From Acidobacteriota bacterium (GTDB lineage Bacteria > Acidobacteriota > Terriglobia > Bryobacterales > Bryobacteraceae), in NCBI GenBank assembly GCA_026394075.1, contig JAPKYX010000034.1, positions 1 through 48,813 of the forward strand: DNA of 48,813 bases. The letters run 5' to 3'. Below, in pieces: positions 46,562-48,813 of this stretch; position 1 is the stretch's first letter, and each line of letters starts with the position of its first letter. Below the pieces are notes generated by a model, which searched no databases, was not told the DNA's origin, and was given only the letters and a program-made list of their open reading frames with translations. The position numbers were made by a program, and so were the translations under genes.

Positions 46562-47245
46562 CTAAGTTCCCCGCACATCGCCCCAAATGGCGACGTGCAG
46601 GCGCGGGGTAAAGCGGTAGCCCGTCTGTTTGCAGACTTCGGCCAGCCATTGTGAGCGTTCCCGCAGAAGCGTCTCATCGCGGCCTTCGGGCATCAGCAGG
46701 ACCCGCCCCCGGTCGGCCCGGAGCTCTTCTACCAAGCGGTGAATCTCTGCGAGATCTTCCGGCCCGGTCACGACGAACTTCAGCTGATGCGGGTACTCGC
46801 TCATCAAGCGGCGCAAGACGCGGGGGGCGTAACGGACCCGATCATGCTGGGCGGCCCAGCGTCCACCGTCGCGTTCCAGCGGCGTCGAGTTGGCCAGCTT
46901 CGGCGAAATGCTCATCAGGTCGCAGGCCACCGGAGCCGCCACCGTGCCTGCTGTCTCAATGGTGATGTGATGGCCGCTATTGGCCAGTGCGATCGTCAAG
47001 TCCGCGATGCCGGGCGCGATCATCGGCTCGCCGCCGGTGACCACGACGTGGGAGCAGCCGTGCGCCCGCACGGCGGTGACGATCTCGGCGATGCTCTTTT
47101 CGTCGCCTTCCGGCTGCCACGATGTATAGGGCGTGTCGCACCAGACGCAGCGCAGGTTGCAGCCCGACGTGCGGACAAACACGCTAGGGACACCCAGCAG
47201 CGTGCCTTCGCCCTGGAGTGAATAGAAGATCTCCGCGATCTTCAT
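46562..47245 (-). CDS. queE: 7-carboxy-7-deazaguanine synthase
   Basis: Radical SAM enzyme that makes CDG from 6-carboxytetrahydropterin on the way to preQ0, used for queuosine or for deazaguanine in DNA. The 227-residue protein starts MKIAEIFYSLQGEG. It has the cluster cysteines C29, C33 and C36 (CNLRCVWC), the substrate loop DTPYTSW, and the SAM-binding VVTGGEPM. An upstream in-frame ATG (47311) would overlap queC by 56 bases, so ATG 47245 is preferred. It lies 10 bases after queC. Confidence 0.95.
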   Translation of the reverse strand: MKIAEIFYSLQGEGTLLGVPSVFVRTSGCNLRCVWCDTPYTSWQPEGDEKSIAEIVTAVRAHGCSHVVVTGGEPMIAPGIADLTIALANSGHHITIETAGTVAAPVACDLMSISPKLANSTPLERDGGRWAAQHDRVRYAPRVLRRLMSEYPHQLKFVVTGPEDLAEIHRLVEELRADRGRVLLMPEGRDETLLRERSQWLAEVCKQTGYRFTPRLHVAIWGDVRGT

Positions 47246-47255
47246 GCCTGTACCT

Positions 47256-47954
47256 TCATGCTGGGCCTGCCGCCCCATAGGGCAGGGGATCGGTGAGGCC
47301 GGCCTCTTCAAAGCCTTTCAAGCGCAACAGACAGGAATCGCAGTGCCCGCAGGGTTGGCCGTTGGGCGATGGGTCGTAGCAGGAATGGGTTAAGCCATAG
47401 TCAACGCCCAGTTCCGCGCCCAGCGCAATGATCTCCGCCTTGGTCAGCGTGATCAGCGGCGTGTGGATGCGCAGGCGCTGCACGCCCTCGACGCCGGCCT
47501 TGGTGGCCAGGTTGGCCATCTGCTCAAATGCTTGGATGAACTCCGGGCGGCAGTCCGGGTAGCCGGAATAGTCGACGGCATTCACGCCCAGGTAGATGTC
47601 TGAGGCGCCCAGCACTTCCGCCCAGGCCAGGGCGAACGACAGAAACACCGTGTTCCGAGCCGGGACGTAGGTGATGGGGATGCCCGCGCCTAAATCCTCC
47701 ACATGGTCATGCTTGGGCACGTCGATCTCCGCGGTCAGCGCTGAGCCGCCAAACGCCCGCAGATCAATCCGCATCGTCTGATGACCAGCAGCGCCCAGCT
47801 GCCGGGCTACACGCACCGCGGCTGCCAATTCCACCCGGTGGCGCTGGCCGTAATCGAACGAGAGGGCATAGCTCTCAAACCCATCGCGCCGCGCACAGGC
47901 GAGCGTGGTGGCCGAATCCAGGCCGCCGGAAAGTAGACAGACTGTGCGCTTCAT
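47256..47954 (-). CDS. queC: 7-cyano-7-deazaguanine synthase
   Basis: ATP-dependent conversion of CDG to preQ0. The 232-residue protein has the PP-loop [13 protein letters not shown] near the N-terminus, the family segment [19 protein letters not shown], and the zinc site [18 protein letters not shown] near the C-terminus. The frame extends upstream into the MFS gene, but ATG 47954 is the family start and overlaps the MFS stop by 4 bases. QueD, FolE and QueF are not in the window. Confidence 0.96.
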   Translation of the reverse strand: MKRTVCLLSGGLDSATTLACARRDGFESYALSFDYGQRHRVELAAAVRVARQLGAAGHQTMRIDLRAFGGSALTAEIDVPKHDHVEDLGAGIPITYVPARNTVFLSFALAWAEVLGASDIYLGVNAVDYSGYPDCRPEFIQAFEQMANLATKAGVEGVQRLRIHTPLITLTKAEIIALGAELGVDYGLTHSCYDPSPNGQPCGHCDSCLLRLKGFEEAGLTDPLPYGAAGPA

Positions 47955-48813
47955 TTCTTCGGTAACTTTAAGGCCAGCAGATAGCCGGCAATCGGGAACA
48001 CCAGCAACGCCAGCAGCGCTTTGTGCAGCGTGAAATGATCTGCCGCCCAGCCGACCAGCGGAATAAAGATCATGCCCGCGGTGCCCCAGGCAAAGCCCAT
48101 CATCAATGCCGAAACCGTGGCCGCCTGCGTGGGCGCCAGTTCCTGGCCCATCGTAAGGTTCACCGGAATGGTGAACAGCAAAATCAGGCCGCCCAGCGAC
48201 AGGCCCACCATCGACCACAAGCCGGTGGTGAAGAAGAACAAGGCCAGGAATGGCACGGAGGCGATCATCGAGATCAAGATCACCGTGCGCCCGCCAAAGC
48301 GGTCCGCCAAATTGCCGCCCAGAAAGCCGCCGATCGCACCGGAGGCCAGGTAGAGCGACAGCGCCAGACTCGACGCCTCCAGCGTCCAACTGCGTTCGCG
48401 GCTCAGGTAGAGGGGCAGAAACTGCGTGAAGCTGACCTGTACGATCGACCGGATGAAGACCAGCAGATACAGCACCATCAGCGGGCGCCAAACGGCCTTC
48501 AGTGCCGGTGAGAGCTGGAACAGAAGCAGCGCCGTGATCAGCACGCCTGGAATCATGCCCAGCCAGGTCATCTCCACACCCAACCGTCCGGCAAGCGTCG
48601 AAAAGAACGTCGGTCCAAAGGCCAAGCCCAACGTACCGCTGGAAATGAACACGGCCATCCAGCGGCCCTTGTTCTCGGTGACGCCTTCGGTGGCGCGTGT
48701 CGCTCCCTGCGGATGGAAGCTGGATATCCCGGCACCGCCCAGCAGTACCATAGCTATCGCCGCCGAATAAGTGGGCGCGGCACCCAGCAGCGAGATAAAG
48801 ATCCCCGCCATTG
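47951..48813 (-). CDS. MFS transporter (5' end cut by window edge)
   Basis: The visible 286-residue C-terminal part has about nine transmembrane segments with MFS features: [16 protein letters not shown] after the first visible segments resembles the fosmidomycin-resistance (Fsr) group, and [19 protein letters not shown] is the central-loop signature. The start lies beyond 48813. Translational coupling to queC may mean a role in deazaguanine or precursor uptake, but that is speculative; it may equally be an unrelated exporter. Confidence 0.85.
   Translation of the reverse strand, partial: MAGIFISLLGAAPTYSAAIAMVLLGGAGISSFHPQGATRATEGVTENKGRWMAVFISSGTLGLAFGPTFFSTLAGRLGVEMTWLGMIPGVLITALLLFQLSPALKAVWRPLMVLYLLVFIRSIVQVSFTQFLPLYLSRERSWTLEASSLALSLYLASGAIGGFLGGNLADRFGGRTVILISMIASVPFLALFFFTTGLWSMVGLSLGGLILLFTIPVNLTMGQELAPTQAATVSALMMGFAWGTAGMIFIPLVGWAADHFTLHKALLALLVFPIAGYLLALKLPKK

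Overview
This window is high-GC bacterial DNA, gene-dense on both strands, and looks like an Acidobacteriota chromosome of the Solibacter/Bryobacter type. The lineage call rests on protein families: a secreted beta-propeller protein ending in the Solibacterales C-terminal module (TIGR03437-like), a VWA protein of the acidobacterial TIGR03436 type, a planctomycete/acidobacterial cytochrome (DUF1549/DUF1553) next to a DUF1501 protein, a PEP-CTERM protein, and Tat-exported Gfo/Idh/MocA oxidoreductases. I see no rRNA, tRNA, CRISPR array, transposase or prophage.

Layout. 1-3.2 kb: the 5' part of ligA (minus strand, cut by the window edge) abuts a lipid-kinase ORF that lacks its N-terminal nucleotide-binding half, followed by what looks like the C-terminal half of a YdjM-type membrane hydrolase. 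3.2-10.1 kb: dienelactone hydrolase, a secreted hypothetical protein divergent from a siroheme sulfite/nitrite reductase (an 18-bp palindrome lies between them), a Tat-exported oxidoreductase with a strong terminator, a PEP-CTERM protein and a Uma2 nuclease. 10.2-15.4 kb (minus): aspS, hisS and a gamma-carbonic anhydrase in one run, then a DUF418 membrane protein. 15.4-17.4 kb (plus): an S9 peptidase. 17.4-26.7 kb (minus): rimO, yacG, pgpA, an IPT/TIG-NHL propeller, cinA, DUF2200, TfoX-like and VWA genes, with a 976-residue secreted propeller protein upstream.

26.7-39.0 kb (plus) is a tight-adherence (Tad/Flp pilus) locus: DUF192, TadD-like TPR lipoprotein, Flp pilin, a polytopic GT-C-like membrane protein, CpaB, the secretin CpaC, TadG-like, two TadE-like pseudopilins, CpaE/TadZ, the ATPase CpaF/TadA, TadB and TadC. 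It carries two visible lesions or insertions: cpaE is split by a frameshift with loss of a few conserved codons, and a REP-like palindrome forms part of the N-terminal coding sequence of the second tadE. No prepilin peptidase is present in the window. 39.0-43.1 kb is the cytochrome/DUF1501 pair. 43.2-46.0 kb is a run of Gfo/Idh oxidoreductase, thrB and a U32-peptidase-like gene. 46.0-48.8 kb (minus) holds a second Uma2 gene and the set MFS transporter (cut by the edge), queC and queE for 7-deazaguanine synthesis.

The most recurrent non-coding signal is a -10-like TANNNT hexamer followed by 6-7 nt and then ATG, with no Shine-Dalgarno between, seen at several unlinked genes. This suggests frequent leaderless transcription. 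Other non-coding signals are three tandem 18-bp repeats, each with a TCGCGCGA palindrome, directly before cinA, and two copies of a REP-like element.
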